From the NCBI GenBank assembly GCA_002917075.1, contig NTMA01000003.1, positions 620,001 to 684,000 on the forward strand: a stretch of DNA of 64,000 bases, in the 5' to 3' direction. The position numbers and the translations under genes are program-made. Source of the stretch: Hawksworthiomyces lignivorus. Its lineage: Eukaryota; Ascomycota; Sordariomycetes; Ophiostomatales; Ophiostomataceae. The notes beneath the pieces are model-generated. The model was not told the origin of the DNA and made no database searches. It saw only the letters and a list, made by a program, of their open reading frames with translations. Position 1 is the stretch's first letter. Every line of letters starts with the position of its first letter. Of this stretch, positions 42,914 to 53,189 are shown in pieces.

Positions 42914-44035
42914 TCACTCCCCGTCGCCGTACTTCATATCTGGAGTGCTCTTGGTGGGAACGACGACCCGACCTTTCGCTTCCATGGTCTGCCACTGCAT
43001 GCCTTTGAGCAGTCCGTAGACGGTCTTCAGAGTGGGCATAGGCACGCCGAGGGCCTCGCCCTCGCGCAGCGGCTCGCCCACGATATTCTCGTACTCAATG
43101 TAGTTCCCCTTCTCGACGTCCTGGCACATGCTCGGCTTGAGAAAAGCGCTATACAGATCGACGCGGATGAGCGGCTCGACCAGACTCTCGGGCAGGTCGA
43201 CTCCCTTGGCCGCTGCCGCGGCCCTGATTTCCTGAATGATGGGGCGCACGAGGTTGTCAATGATGTGCTCGGAGGCGCGCATGCGCGACGTGTCCATGCG
43301 GAGGATCGCGGCCACGCTGTTGTAGCTGGAGTTATACATCAGCTTGCGCCAGCGGCTAAAGGCCACGTCCGGTTCGTATGTGCACTGGACACCCTCCGCT
43401 GCGCTATAGATCTCGACAAACTTCTTGGCCGCCGCGTCCGACACCGCCTGTGGCAGGTTGGGGTGGACGAATCCGCCTGCGATGAGAATGTCGTGGTCGC
43501 CGTGCTGAATGGTACCGCGGGGGGCCTCCTCGGCGCCGATGAGGCTCACGCCCGAGACCACTGGGTTCTGCGGAAATGCCTCGACCAGCGGCTTCTCAAT
43601 GTTCAGCCCGTTCTGTATGAGGACAATGGCCGTGTGGCCGGGCGTGACGGCAGGGGCGATAATCTCGGCTACCGCAGGAGGCACGTCGGCAACGTTCTTG
43701 GTGGCCACCACGACGAAATCGTAGGGCGCCAAGTTCTCCTTGCCGACATCGGGCACTGAACTGCGGACTTTACTGCTTGTTAGACGGACGTGCACACCTT
43801 ATTTCTCGGCGTCAATGCGGATATTTGGCTTACGTGCTGTCGGCTTCCAATTGGAAATGTTGCCGTGGTCAAGCGAGACGATCTGAAACCCGCTCTCCTT
43901 GACGACTTCGTAGTTGGATCGCAACACAGCCGTCACCGTGGCCTTGCCTCCCTTCTCGAGGGCGAAGGCCCCCATGGTGCCAACACCGCCTGAGCCTACT
44001 AGGAGCACATTGGACTTGCTGGTGTTGGAGCTCAT
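42914..44035 (-). CDS. Ketopantoate reductase-family (ApbA/PanE) protein; splice frame unresolved
   Basis: NADPH-dependent 2-dehydropantoate 2-reductase family. Exon 1 from ATG 44035 carries NVLLVGSGGVGTMGAFALEKGG (Rossmann GxGxxG) and DHGNISNWKPTA, ending at donor GTAAGC (43833). Exon 2 carries VPDVGKENLAPYDFVVVATKNVAD, TAIVLIQNGLNIEKPL (family Q-N-G), VSGVSLIGAEE, and the C-terminal SRWRKLMYNSSYNSVAAILRMD with the catalytic-region Lys and Asn. The three usable acceptors (AG ending at 43776, 43773 and about 43764) all leave the downstream frame one nucleotide off. So either the junction is non-canonical or there is a one-base indel. About 350 residues if joined. Many fungal paralogues do not act in pantothenate synthesis. 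Confidence 0.75.
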
Positions 44036-45445
44036 TTTCGCGATCGCAAATCAAAGAAATGAAATGTGAGGATGACGAGATCGTAAATGTGCTTAGAAAA
44101 AAACTTGGTAGATCTGGTTCGGCACTCTGACGCACATATGTGGGTGGATCGGCTGCCAGATAAGATTATGCCCGGAGAGCGCCGATGTAGGAAACGGATT
44201 TAAAAGGTGAGATTTCTACACATGAAACTAAGAAAACATTGTTCTAGCTCGCCAGACTTCATGTGTCGCGCCAATTTAGTATCCAACAGCAACCCTGAGG
44301 TCGAAGATCAGGAAGCTTAACGGAAGGCGTACTTTCAGACTCGCATTTTGCCATGTTAAAATATGTAATTTTTTTCCCCTCCCAATTTGATTCCAAGAAA
44401 GGTGCATTCTGCTAAATTAAAATTTCAACAATTGCATTATACTCCATATCATCCGCGTCAGAGAGCAGAAGCTCAACCTCCAGATCGCCAAGAGATTTGA
44501 TAATGATATCCTTGCATGCTTATTATATTCCAATCGATTCTAATAGTCACTAATCTTATCATTCCGGTCATGCATACCAAAAATGCTAGCATCATTGGGG
44601 ACCTAGATAATGAAGAGAATCTTTCTTTTAGAGAGGGACTAGAAAATAGAAGGGAAAAAGTATCTTCGACCGGTCTAAGTATCAAAGATGTTCAGGAAGG
44701 AAAGTAAAATCACTGCTGGGCGGCAAAACATACACCAGTTAATTCTTATCTAATACCGGGTAACGGTTCCTTCAATTTTGCTTTAGCATACACGGAGCTG
44801 ATGTATACTGACATCGAAAAAAGCTATATGGTGGCCCCAGTCGAAACACCTAATATTCAAAAAGTAGTCTCTCATGCGGGACTGCCGCTACAGCTTCATG
44901 TAGGTCGAGTTACACCACTGCGACACTGTGTTAGATAAACGACAAACACCGTCATACATTGGTTCCTTCGTCTTAAGTGACTCATTTTAACTTTTCCACT
45001 GATCTTTTCTTTTTAAGACCTTACATATGAATATCATTGGGCTAGCCTTGTTATTCTCCCACAGGCCAGGCAGAAACCAAAGAACCGCTAAGGCGCAGTT
45101 GCGCACGCAAGTTGGGCTCTGAACACGCCACGTCAATCCGCGACGAGGTTTTAATCTGTCGTTTGCTTGGTCTACAGAAAAAAAGGGTGACCACAAGACG
45201 ACGATAAGTGGCCAATCTCTCTGCATTCATGCATCTGCGTAATAGTTTCGTAAGCTGTGGGTTGCTATAATGATGCTCATGCGATCGTAATACGGTTAAG
45301 AAAAACAAAAGTGAATAAATTCTGAGACAGTTAATAAAAAAAATACTATTACAGCGAGAAACAAATATCTTACATATGAAGTTCTGGTCTCAGATGTCTA
45401 CCTATACTACGCTCATGCTGCCCCCGTCATCTCTGATAACTACAA
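44036..45445. other. 1.4-kb AT-rich spacer
   Basis: No gene recognised; the 63-codon ORF at 44516-44707 has no motif. Confidence 0.45.
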
Positions 45446-46856
45446 ATGGCTGCGTCTAAGGCCAACGGTGAGGTTCACTCTAATGGCAACGACATTACAC
45501 TGGTGGGCCCGGTTGAAAGTTTCTTGAATTGTTTCAGAGCTATACGAACACTCGCAGGGGACCCAGCGCTCGAGCAATTATCAAACTTAGCCCAAAGCTA
45601 CGAGAGACTTGAGACGACGAACGAAGTCAACTACGCAAACAATGCAAAACTTCAAGCGAAAAATGACCGTCTCAGACTGGCTAATGGCGAAATGGATGAG
45701 GAGCTTAGAAAGGCTAGGGAGAACATTGATCGCCTAGAGCGCGAGCTGTCAAAGCAAAAAGAAGCCTTTGCTACTAAAGACAAGCTTCTCAATGTGCAGA
45801 GCGGAAGACTCGCGACCCTAGAGAGCTTTGCTTTAACACCCAAGGCTATGCAAGAAAATGAAATGTAAGCATCCTTGCCTACGCTTTTTGCAGTCTCTGC
45901 AAAGATCTGCCTAATTTTAACATCTTCCTAGCACGGAGTACCTTCATGAGATATTCAAGTCTGCATATAAAATCATACACAACTGCTTTACCGAAGATCT
46001 AGAAGAAGAAATATTCTCTGCAGCAACCTGGAAAAGGTTCAGAGACCAGTTTCCAGATGACATCCCACTTCCCCCATCCAACAGCCCAGATGCAAAGCGG
46101 ATGCGAGTCGCGGCAGTGCTGCGACAGCTCGCAGATTCAGCAACCTCGGAACTTTTCCAACCTTTTTATTTCCCATCAGAAGAAAATGCCATTAACAACC
46201 TACTTGACTCAATAAATAATATCGATCAAGCAAACTTTTTACGGCGCAGCCTTCTCAAAACAGATTCCAAGAGTCAAGATGACGACGCTCGCACCCGTGC
46301 CTTGGCTGTGAAAGGCGAGATTAGCAATTTGGTATTCGGCAAAGTCTCTCAAAGTAAATGGATGGCATTCTCTACGGAGCTGGAAAAGTGGTGTACTACC
46401 ACAGCAGACATCTGGAGGAAGCATTTCCAACCACTCGAGTGGAAGTTCATCGTCTCGCTTGATCTAAATGATGCGCGATTCGCAATGGACGGATGGGAGC
46501 CGCTGGTACTCACAGACGAGTCGCAGTCGGCAAACAGCAAGGCGTCCCAGCAAGCAGTTGTAGAAGAGGACATGGAGATCAGCATATGGCCAGTATTCGC
46601 AACATCACCCGAGCGGGTTGTTAAAAAAGGCCTAGCTCTCACAGATGCGCAGATCCTGAAAGCCAAAGAAGAAGATGAAAAAGTGAACAGCCGCCGCTCT
46701 GCGACTGCACGGCGCCGGAGTCTGACATCTCCTTCGAGCCCTGATGTCACACAGACCGTCCGTTTTTTAAACCGACTACCTCTCACCGCATCAAATCGTG
46801 GTGGAGAGGGAAAATCAGCCGCCGCATCGGCCGGCAACAGGAAAAGATCGACCTAG
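45446..46856 (+). CDS. Coiled-coil protein of unknown function
   Basis: Not recognised as a named family. Exon 1, 45446-45864, and exon 2, 45932-46856, flank a 67-nt intron (donor GTAAGC, branch TTTAAC, acceptor TAG) and give 447 residues. Residues about 45-130 are a long charged helix likely to form a coiled coil (AKLQAKNDRLRLANGEMDEE; ENIDRLERELSKQKEAF). The middle (about 140-330) looks globular: ITEYLHEIFKSAYKII, FPDDIPLPPSNSPDAKRMR and WMAFSTELEKWC, then DLNDARFAMDGWEPLV. The last 80 residues are basic and Ser-rich (NSRRSATARRRSLTSPSS, ending RKRST), suggesting nuclear or nucleic-acid association. It neighbours, convergently, a HET-ankyrin gene. Role unknown. Confidence 0.75.
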
Positions 46857-47493
46857 CTAGAATTGATAGGCTCCGCCGGCAAGCCGAGCATGGAATATCC
46901 CTGCATCCACTTTCCGAATCCCGTTGAAGACGTGCCTACTTCAAGTACGCGCAGAAGAGACCCACCTCCGAGGAAAGGTGTTCTCGCTATGATGCCTGTC
47001 TCTCGTATGGGACGGATAGAGCAGCTATGAACACTAAATAGAATGAAACTAAACAGGGCCAAATAATAGTTTGATCGTCATGGATAATCGCTGGGTTGAA
47101 ATGGTTTATGACAGAAATGATATTTGTTGCTTGCAAACCCATCATCCCACGTACAGATTTCTCGTTTTTATATTGACAGCGGCCTTCTATGTTTGAACGA
47201 GTAAAAATGTATATCTCTGCCAAAAATGCAGCCCTTCTTAACAAGATAGTTCAAAGGAAGAAAAAAGGATATAGTTAGCCAGCGTCTGGCTCTTGCCACA
47301 CAGAGAGTGCTTATCAGCTAATACTGGCTATTTACATCTCTACTAGATAGAACATTTCGGGGGAAGACTCACTGCCTCTCTAAGCAGAAGGCTAGTAAAC
47401 AGATGGCCTCATTTTGTTCATTACATACCACAAACCACCTTTGGTGGTCAAGCGCTGATGCTGTACATATTGACTCTCTATTGTTAAGGGTCT
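46857..47493. other. Convergent spacer
   Basis: AT-rich 3' region between the coiled-coil and HET-ankyrin genes. No gene. Confidence 0.45.
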
Positions 47494-49275
47494 CTACGCA
47501 GGTGAGGGCCAGCGCTTCCTGTGTTGTTCTCGTTTTACAGGGTCAGCACCTTTCTCAAGCAATAGCTTCACTATTGCCTCATTCCCTGCCTTTGAAGCCA
47601 CAGACAACGCCGACTCGTTGTATATGTTTTCTGAGTCAGGATCAGCACCCTTATCAAGCAGTAACCGAACCACCTTCTCGTGTCCCTGCCGTATGGCCTC
47701 AACTAGTGGCGAGTCGTAGCGCATATCTTCAGAGCTGAGGTCAACTCCATTCTCAATCAACAGGCTCACTATTGTCCCGTGGCCCTTTTTTGCAGCTGAC
47801 GCTAACGCCATTTGATGAGGCTTGGCGCCTTTCTCGAGCAGCAGCCTTGCTAATGCCTCGTTACCATTTTCTGCGGCTAAAGACAGCGCCGACCGGTCGT
47901 ATTTGTTTTCAAAGTTTGGATCAGCATCCTCGTTAAGCAGTAGCCGCACCACCTTCTCGTGCCCCTGCTTTACAGCCTCAATTAACGCCGACTCTCCGTC
48001 TTCGCTCACAAGGTTAACATCTGCTCCATTCTTGATTAGTAGTCTCACTACCTTTTCGTGGCCATTCTTTACAGCCAGCATTAACGCCTTGTGACTGGGT
48101 TCGCCGCCCTTGTTAAGCAACAGTCTCAGCACTGCTTCGTTCCTCTGCTCGGCGGCTATTGCTAAAGATGACTGATTTTCGTATCGCAAAGGCTCTCGTC
48201 GGATACATATATTTTTTTCCATAGATCTTGACTGGAAAGACTCATCCCGGCGGACGAATTTGATACCGAATTTAGGTGCTCTCTTGAAGTATTCGTTCGT
48301 TTCTGATAAGGCCATCAGGCAGATTCCGACCGCTCTCGTAGGTCTGGTGCTCATTGTGCAAGGAAGAATAGCAATATGCACGCCGTCGGAAGACGAGGCA
48401 TCGGCCGCTAGGCGAAGTTTCAAATGAAATCCCTTATTATCCATAGTAATGGTCCCGCTCAAGTCGCTAGAAGAATCGACCGGAATGTAATTGTGAGACC
48501 CATAAAACGCAGCCGGTGAAGCTGCCAACAGGCCGCCGCGGGCATCTGACGATTCCCAAGCGAAAATAGTATGGTCGTCGGAGGTTTTTATTATCTCTTC
48601 TTGGAGCCTGATGAAGGCTCTCTCTCCTTCTCCATAGAGCATAGGCATGTTGACCCCGAATATGCCCATCAAGCAGTACGCAGCGTCCTCGACCCTCGTT
48701 GTCTGCCTACGTGACGCCCAAGACATCTTTTGCGCAACGCTGGCAAGCCCGACGTCACCCGTCTCAAGAATAGTGCCCAAAATACCCGTAGTTTCTGATA
48801 TGGTGTATTTATAGCTTGACTTGGTACCAATCTCCTTCCATGATTTATTATAAAATATCAGCAGCGAAGGAGCGATGAGCTCTTGGAGAGTCCATCCCCG
48901 AGTGAACCATTTACTATTCGAGACATCCTCCGAGCGGCCTGACGCCACATCCGCAAGATACGCATAGCATACGGCGGACATTTGGTACCAATGATACATG
49001 GAATTGATTGCTTCAGAGAGCTCAGCACTGTTCGTTTTGTCGATGCAGCAGGTGTCGATCCAGACGTAATCGAATCCATGCTGTTTCGCAACTTCACAGG
49101 TTTTGCAAATCTTTTCGTATCCTGCCAGATCCTGTAATTTTTTTACAGCATGCTCTTTCATATCCTGGAAAGTAATTTCATCTTCACTCCACGTGTGTGA
49201 AAGGATCGCATAGAGTGGAATGGCGTCGCCATTGAACTCTTTAAACGTGAGTTCTTCTGTATGCAGAAGGCGCAT
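47494..49275 (-). CDS. HET-domain protein with C-terminal ankyrin repeats
   Basis: Incompatibility-type protein, cytosolic. ATG 49275 starts MRLLHTEELTFKEF, the normal N-terminus of this HET subfamily; the intronless frame gives 593 residues. HET blocks: YAILSHTWSEDEITFQDM, GFDYVWIDTCCIDKTNSAELSEAI, MYHWYQMSAVCYAYLADV and KWFTRGWTLQELIAP. Then RRQTTRVEDAAYCLMGIFGVNMPMLYGEGERAF. There is no NACHT domain; the protein goes directly to about seven ankyrin repeats (residues 369 to the end) such as NGHEKVVRLLIKNGAD. The repeats form two near-copies of a three-ankyrin unit plus a partial third. Such domains may sense effectors or partner proteins. The C-terminus (REQHRKRWPSPA) ends abruptly just after a repeat, so repeats may once have continued. 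Confidence 0.9.
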   Translation of the reverse strand: MRLLHTEELTFKEFNGDAIPLYAILSHTWSEDEITFQDMKEHAVKKLQDLAGYEKICKTCEVAKQHGFDYVWIDTCCIDKTNSAELSEAINSMYHWYQMSAVCYAYLADVASGRSEDVSNSKWFTRGWTLQELIAPSLLIFYNKSWKEIGTKSSYKYTISETTGILGTILETGDVGLASVAQKMSWASRRQTTRVEDAAYCLMGIFGVNMPMLYGEGERAFIRLQEEIIKTSDDHTIFAWESSDARGGLLAASPAAFYGSHNYIPVDSSSDLSGTITMDNKGFHLKLRLAADASSSDGVHIAILPCTMSTRPTRAVGICLMALSETNEYFKRAPKFGIKFVRRDESFQSRSMEKNICIRREPLRYENQSSLAIAAEQRNEAVLRLLLNKGGEPSHKALMLAVKNGHEKVVRLLIKNGADVNLVSEDGESALIEAVKQGHEKVVRLLLNEDADPNFENKYDRSALSLAAENGNEALARLLLEKGAKPHQMALASAAKKGHGTIVSLLIENGVDLSSEDMRYDSPLVEAIRQGHEKVVRLLLDKGADPDSENIYNESALSVASKAGNEAIVKLLLEKGADPVKREQHRKRWPSPA

Positions 49276-50370
49276 TTTTTTCAACTGGGACCAAAATGAA
49301 ACTCAGCGCGATGAATTGGCTCCCCTTGGCTGATGATTAATTCTGATAAAGCTGTGATTGTGAATGTGTGAAATAAAGAGAGGCACTCACAAGATGAAGA
49401 GGGATTTACTCTTCAGGCAGAAATTCCTCTTGCAGAGTTAGGTGCTGACAGCATAGCCACCGCCACATGATGCTGGTCGCCTTCCTGAAAATCGTGCCGC
49501 CGCAAGTCTTGCAAAAGCTTGCCGGATGCCGGATGCGGGCATGTAACGTGGTGTGTCCTCCACCGTCTCGCCGGAGAATCTCCTTCCTTGTCTATAGGAT
49601 AAAAGAAGACCGCTGGGCTCGCGTGTGCTTGTACGTACGGCCGGGAAAATCTCATTGTTTGAACCAACTAAATTTTTGACTGCTTTGACAAATTGGCCAA
49701 AATAAAATAGCTAAAAATTAGAGAGATAGAGAGATAGAGAGATAGAGAGATAGGACCCGAACAGAAGCATACGAGCATCATGTAGCTTAAACGAGACCAA
49801 CTACGAAAAACGCTATGAGAGCAAGGCCAAGGAACATCGTCTCGTCCTAGATTTCCCGATCAGAAGAGGCTGTCAAGAGCAGCGATCAAGCCAACCTGCA
49901 ATAGAATTTCCCTTTAGAACTTCATAATTGGCCTTATGTTTTCCTACTTAAACTAGCCACCAGCTCCACGGTCCAGAACAGTGTGGTCAAAACTCGCAGG
50001 TTGTAGCGTAAAGAGTTACTCTAGCCGCCATTTTCTCACTGTCGCGTTGCGTTGTTTTTGGTGGCCTCTGCAGTGCGGGGTTGTTCCTTCAGAGTCCACT
50101 GCACTTCCAGTTGCGTAGCTCTTTCTGAAAAACTTGTCCCAGTGTTATTTTTAGTGTGAGAGAATGGCTGGTGGCTAGTGTTTTTTTGGAACATTTCAAC
50201 CGCATATCTCTCTCTGACAGCTACTCCGCAAGCCCCCCAAAATTGCCCCACCGCCTTTTCCATTGCCGAAGGATCGTACACCTCGAATTTGCTTGAACCG
50301 TCTTCTGCGAGAATACCTTCAATTCATTTTCACGCCGTACCTCGTCTACTAACCGATACCACGTGATACA
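49276..50370. other. Spacer with microsatellite
   Basis: No gene recognised; holds the GAGAGATA array at 49721-49752. Confidence 0.45.
49721..49752. repeat. Microsatellite (GAGAGATA) x4
   Basis: Four perfect 8-bp units. Confidence 0.9.
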
Positions 50371-50916
50371 ATGTCTGGAAACGACGAGTTTAAGCACCCA
50401 AGCCCGTCGGAAGCCTTCGAGACTGCTTCGAAGTATGCCACGCTTCTCCGGGCCCTCTTCCTTCACCCGCAATATTACATGATCGAAGGCCGCACAGCCA
50501 CGGCCGAGTTTGTCCCCGCTGATACAGAAAGGATCCCGCTTCCTTTGTTATACGCCTCGCAGTTCGTCCAGGGCACCTACATCAACTATGTGATCCCTTT
50601 TCTGCCCCAGGGAGCCACCCGCAAATGCAAAGATATCGCCAACCCATGGGCGTGGTCGGACCCGAATTACGAGTGGGAATGGCAGTGGGATGTGGGGACT
50701 AGCACCTTGAAAGACCAGTCCGGAAATTCGATCAAATTTCCTGTGCTCCGAGAGTCTGAGGCTGTCGAGAAAGTCTCTGATATTTTCTCCAGAGGATTCA
50801 TGATCAAGAAAATCATTCTGGAGAACCAGACCGATCCCAAAGCGCGGCTGCTGTTAGGAGGGACAGCTTTCGATTTTGGAGAAGAAGCGAAAGAAGCTGC
50901 TAGAAAGTTAGACTGA
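50371..50916 (+). CDS. Unknown protein, 181 residues
   Basis: Not recognised. An intact intronless frame starts at ATG 50371 (context ACAATGTC). The protein is soluble and mixed alpha/beta: SEAFETASKYATLLRALFLH (helix), YYMIEGRTATAEFVPADTERIPLP, FVQGTYINYVIPFLPQGATR, aromatic NPWAWSDPNYEWEWQWDVG, and EAVEKVSDIFSRGFMIKKII, ending KEAARKLD. No signal peptide, membrane helix or cysteines suggesting secretion (a single Cys). Good codon usage on one strand and a leader lacking ATGs support a real gene. The Trp-rich centre is unusual. Confidence 0.6.
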   Translation: MSGNDEFKHPSPSEAFETASKYATLLRALFLHPQYYMIEGRTATAEFVPADTERIPLPLLYASQFVQGTYINYVIPFLPQGATRKCKDIANPWAWSDPNYEWEWQWDVGTSTLKDQSGNSIKFPVLRESEAVEKVSDIFSRGFMIKKIILENQTDPKARLLLGGTAFDFGEEAKEAARKLD

Positions 50917-51232
50917 GCAGACTCAAAGCATTTTTGACGTCTCCTCGGGTATCGGCGGATATTGAAGCAATTTTGAGTTGCGGAGGCAACGAAAGGGAAC
51001 CGGGCGGAAAGATATCTTTGCAGCTGAGTCCTTAGCTGTGATAGCTTCCCAATAGGCAAGATTGAAGATTTGAGAAATGCAATGATCTCGAAGAGCCGAT
51101 GCGCGTAGTATGAGTAGAGCCAAGTTACCGTCTGATCTCAGTTTTTAGCTGGAGCGATTTCTACCTACGAGAACGCCTGAGTATTGCCAGTCCCTAACCG
51201 CCCACGCAACCTATTCTGCCTACACAACGGCC
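50917..51232. other. Convergent spacer
   Basis: Short 3' region shared with the Zn2Cys6 gene; nothing recognised. Confidence 0.45.
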
Positions 51233-52632
51233 TCATTCCCAAGAGAGCTCCACTTGCGGCAGACTGACAAACGGGACGGGTGGTATGGCTTCGCCTCGGC
51301 TAGGACAGACAGAGTCGTAGTCTGCCATGAGCCTCTGCCACATTGTGCCGTCGTCTGCGCATCTCTCTGTCACCCGCCGACTCACGAGAAACAGACGAAT
51401 GGCCGTCCAGTCCCTCTTCGCGCGCGGACTGCTCCACCACAAGCCGAGTCTCCCCATCTGCCCCAGCCAGTACCCGAGAAGCCAGTGAGCGCCTTCGTTG
51501 CCGTCGCGCAGGAGGCCGACGAACCGCGCGTCCAGCGCCGCGATGAGTCGCACGAAGAGGAAGACGTTGTCGGCCGATGCGGAGAGGAGACGGATCGCCG
51601 CGAGGATGCGCACGGCCTCCTGGAAGGGACAACGCTCTTGGACGTACTCGGATGCGCCGCTGCCAGTCTCGAGGGTCACCTCCGCGTCCAGGGCCGCAGC
51701 GAGTTGAGCCCAGTGGCTGGGAACTCCGTCTGGTGCCGTGCCGCCGTCAGTGCCGGCGTCGGCATACGGCAGTGCCCTGTCGTCCGAGGCCTCGTACATC
51801 GGGCGCAGAAGGCTGGCTGGGCGGAAGGGCGCAGTGGCCGCGAGGAGCGGCTTGAGCCCCAGCTGCAGGGCGAGCCAGTTGAGACGGTCCGCGCGGCGGC
51901 TGAAGACCCAAGACGCAGAGGGGTCGAGGGTGTCGAGGCCGGAAAACACCAGGTTGTTGATCATCATGGACGTCATCAGTAGCGCGTCGGCCCTCTGCAC
52001 CGTCAGCGGTTGGGCGAGTGCTGGCCGAAAGTGGTCGAGCGCGGCAGACAGGAGAGCGTGCTCTGCCACGCGGTGGCGGGACGGATTGGCTGTGGTGTGG
52101 CCGAGGTGGCTGGCCGCGACCGCGAGCATAGACGCGAGCACATGGGGATGACCGTATGCAACGTCCCACACGGGTTTGCTCAAGAGGAACCCGAGCATGG
52201 GCACCATGCCGGTCGCCGCATGGTGCAGCAGGATCTCCGCGGGTGTCCCTTGTTCCGCCGCATGGCCCGTCAGCATGGCTTGTAGGAGAGGGCCGGCTGC
52301 CGTTGCGTTCCACGTGCACGAAGGCCACATACCAGGCCTATCGTCGACATTATGATTTAGCTGGGACGCCGATTTCTGATCGTAGTGACAGACGCGACCC
52401 AAGCGCAAGCAACGAGCGCACAGAGGTTTGGCTTGGTCGCACTTGGTGGGCGGAGATTAGCAAGAGACACATCTTGAGCGCGAGAACACACCGGCTGCGA
52501 AGTTACCTTGACGCGCTTTTGCCTACAATTGAGGCAGCCCAGACGGTCCTTAGTATGAGGTTTTCTCCGTTTGTACCTTCGCATCTTCGGGCGTCGGTCG
52601 TTCATCGAGAGCACGAGAAACTGGCCGTCCAT
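51233..52632 (-). CDS. Zn2Cys6 transcription factor
   Basis: Nuclear regulator. Exon 1, 52507-52632, and exon 2, 51233-52441, flank a 65-nt intron (donor GTAACT, acceptor AAG) that falls inside the zinc cluster, as is common; total 444 residues. The cluster is GCLNCRQKRVK-CDQAKPLCARCLRLGRVCHY, spacing C-x2-C-x6-C-x5-C-x2-C-x6-C, preceded by a basic Arg/Lys run. The rest is a helical fungal-TF domain of the UPC2/sterol-uptake-like short type (AEILLHHAATGMVPMLGF, HVLASMLAVAASHLGH, LLMTSMMINNLVFSGL). An ATG at 52605 is an alternative start. Divergent from the secreted carboxylesterase (557 bp apart), which it may control. Confidence 0.9.
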
Positions 52633-53093
52633 CTTGCATCACACGTTCGCTAGAAAGGCTCCTGCAAGGATTGGATTGCTCGCTGCGAGTGAACCGAGAA
52701 AGAATCTGAATCAAGTTAACGACGTGCATCGCTCTTCCGGAAGAATATTACTGAATTCACTGGCCTCGGAAAGGACGTATTGATGTAATCCTTGATACGA
52801 GGCCCGTTGGTTCGCCAGGCTCTCTTCGTCGTTTAACCTTTTAGGAATAGCGCAATATGGCCTGCCTTAACATGTAGCCAAGAGGTGGGGCGCCTCATTC
52901 TGCACCCCTGCAGCAAACCTGTGTACCTCATCTCGCCGGACGTTAAAGGTGCACGAGATGGATATTGGGCAGTGGAGATTTTGTTTTCCTAAGACAGCTT
53001 ACAATTACCTTCCAATAGAGACTAATATCAGTAGAGAAAATGGCCTGCCAGTTCGGTGACGCTGGGAAGCATAAATACAAGGCGCCTCGTCCG

Positions 53094-53126
<33 letters not shown>

Positions 53127-53189
53127 TGGCTTAGTCATACTCTGTACTTGCTGTGACCATAGAAGGAAAAAGATAAACAAAACAAAATC
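52633..53189. promoter_or_regulatory. Divergent promoter of regulator and carboxylesterase
   Basis: 557 bp between start codons. ATAAATA at 53071-53077 is a TATA candidate for the esterase, followed by the CTCGTC repeat in its leader. No CGG-type operator stands out. Confidence 0.4.
53083..53125. repeat. CTCGTC hexamer repeat in the esterase 5' leader
   Basis: About six CTCGTC / CGCCTC units lie 65-107 bp before the esterase ATG. In the minus-strand frame they give an Arg-Thr run, which is an artefact of the repeat. Confidence 0.75.

Noticed and set aside
42890..43759. 289-codon open frame antisense to the ketopantoate-reductase gene
   Set aside because: It mirrors the conserved coding sequence on the other strand and has no family motif; shadow of GC-biased codons.
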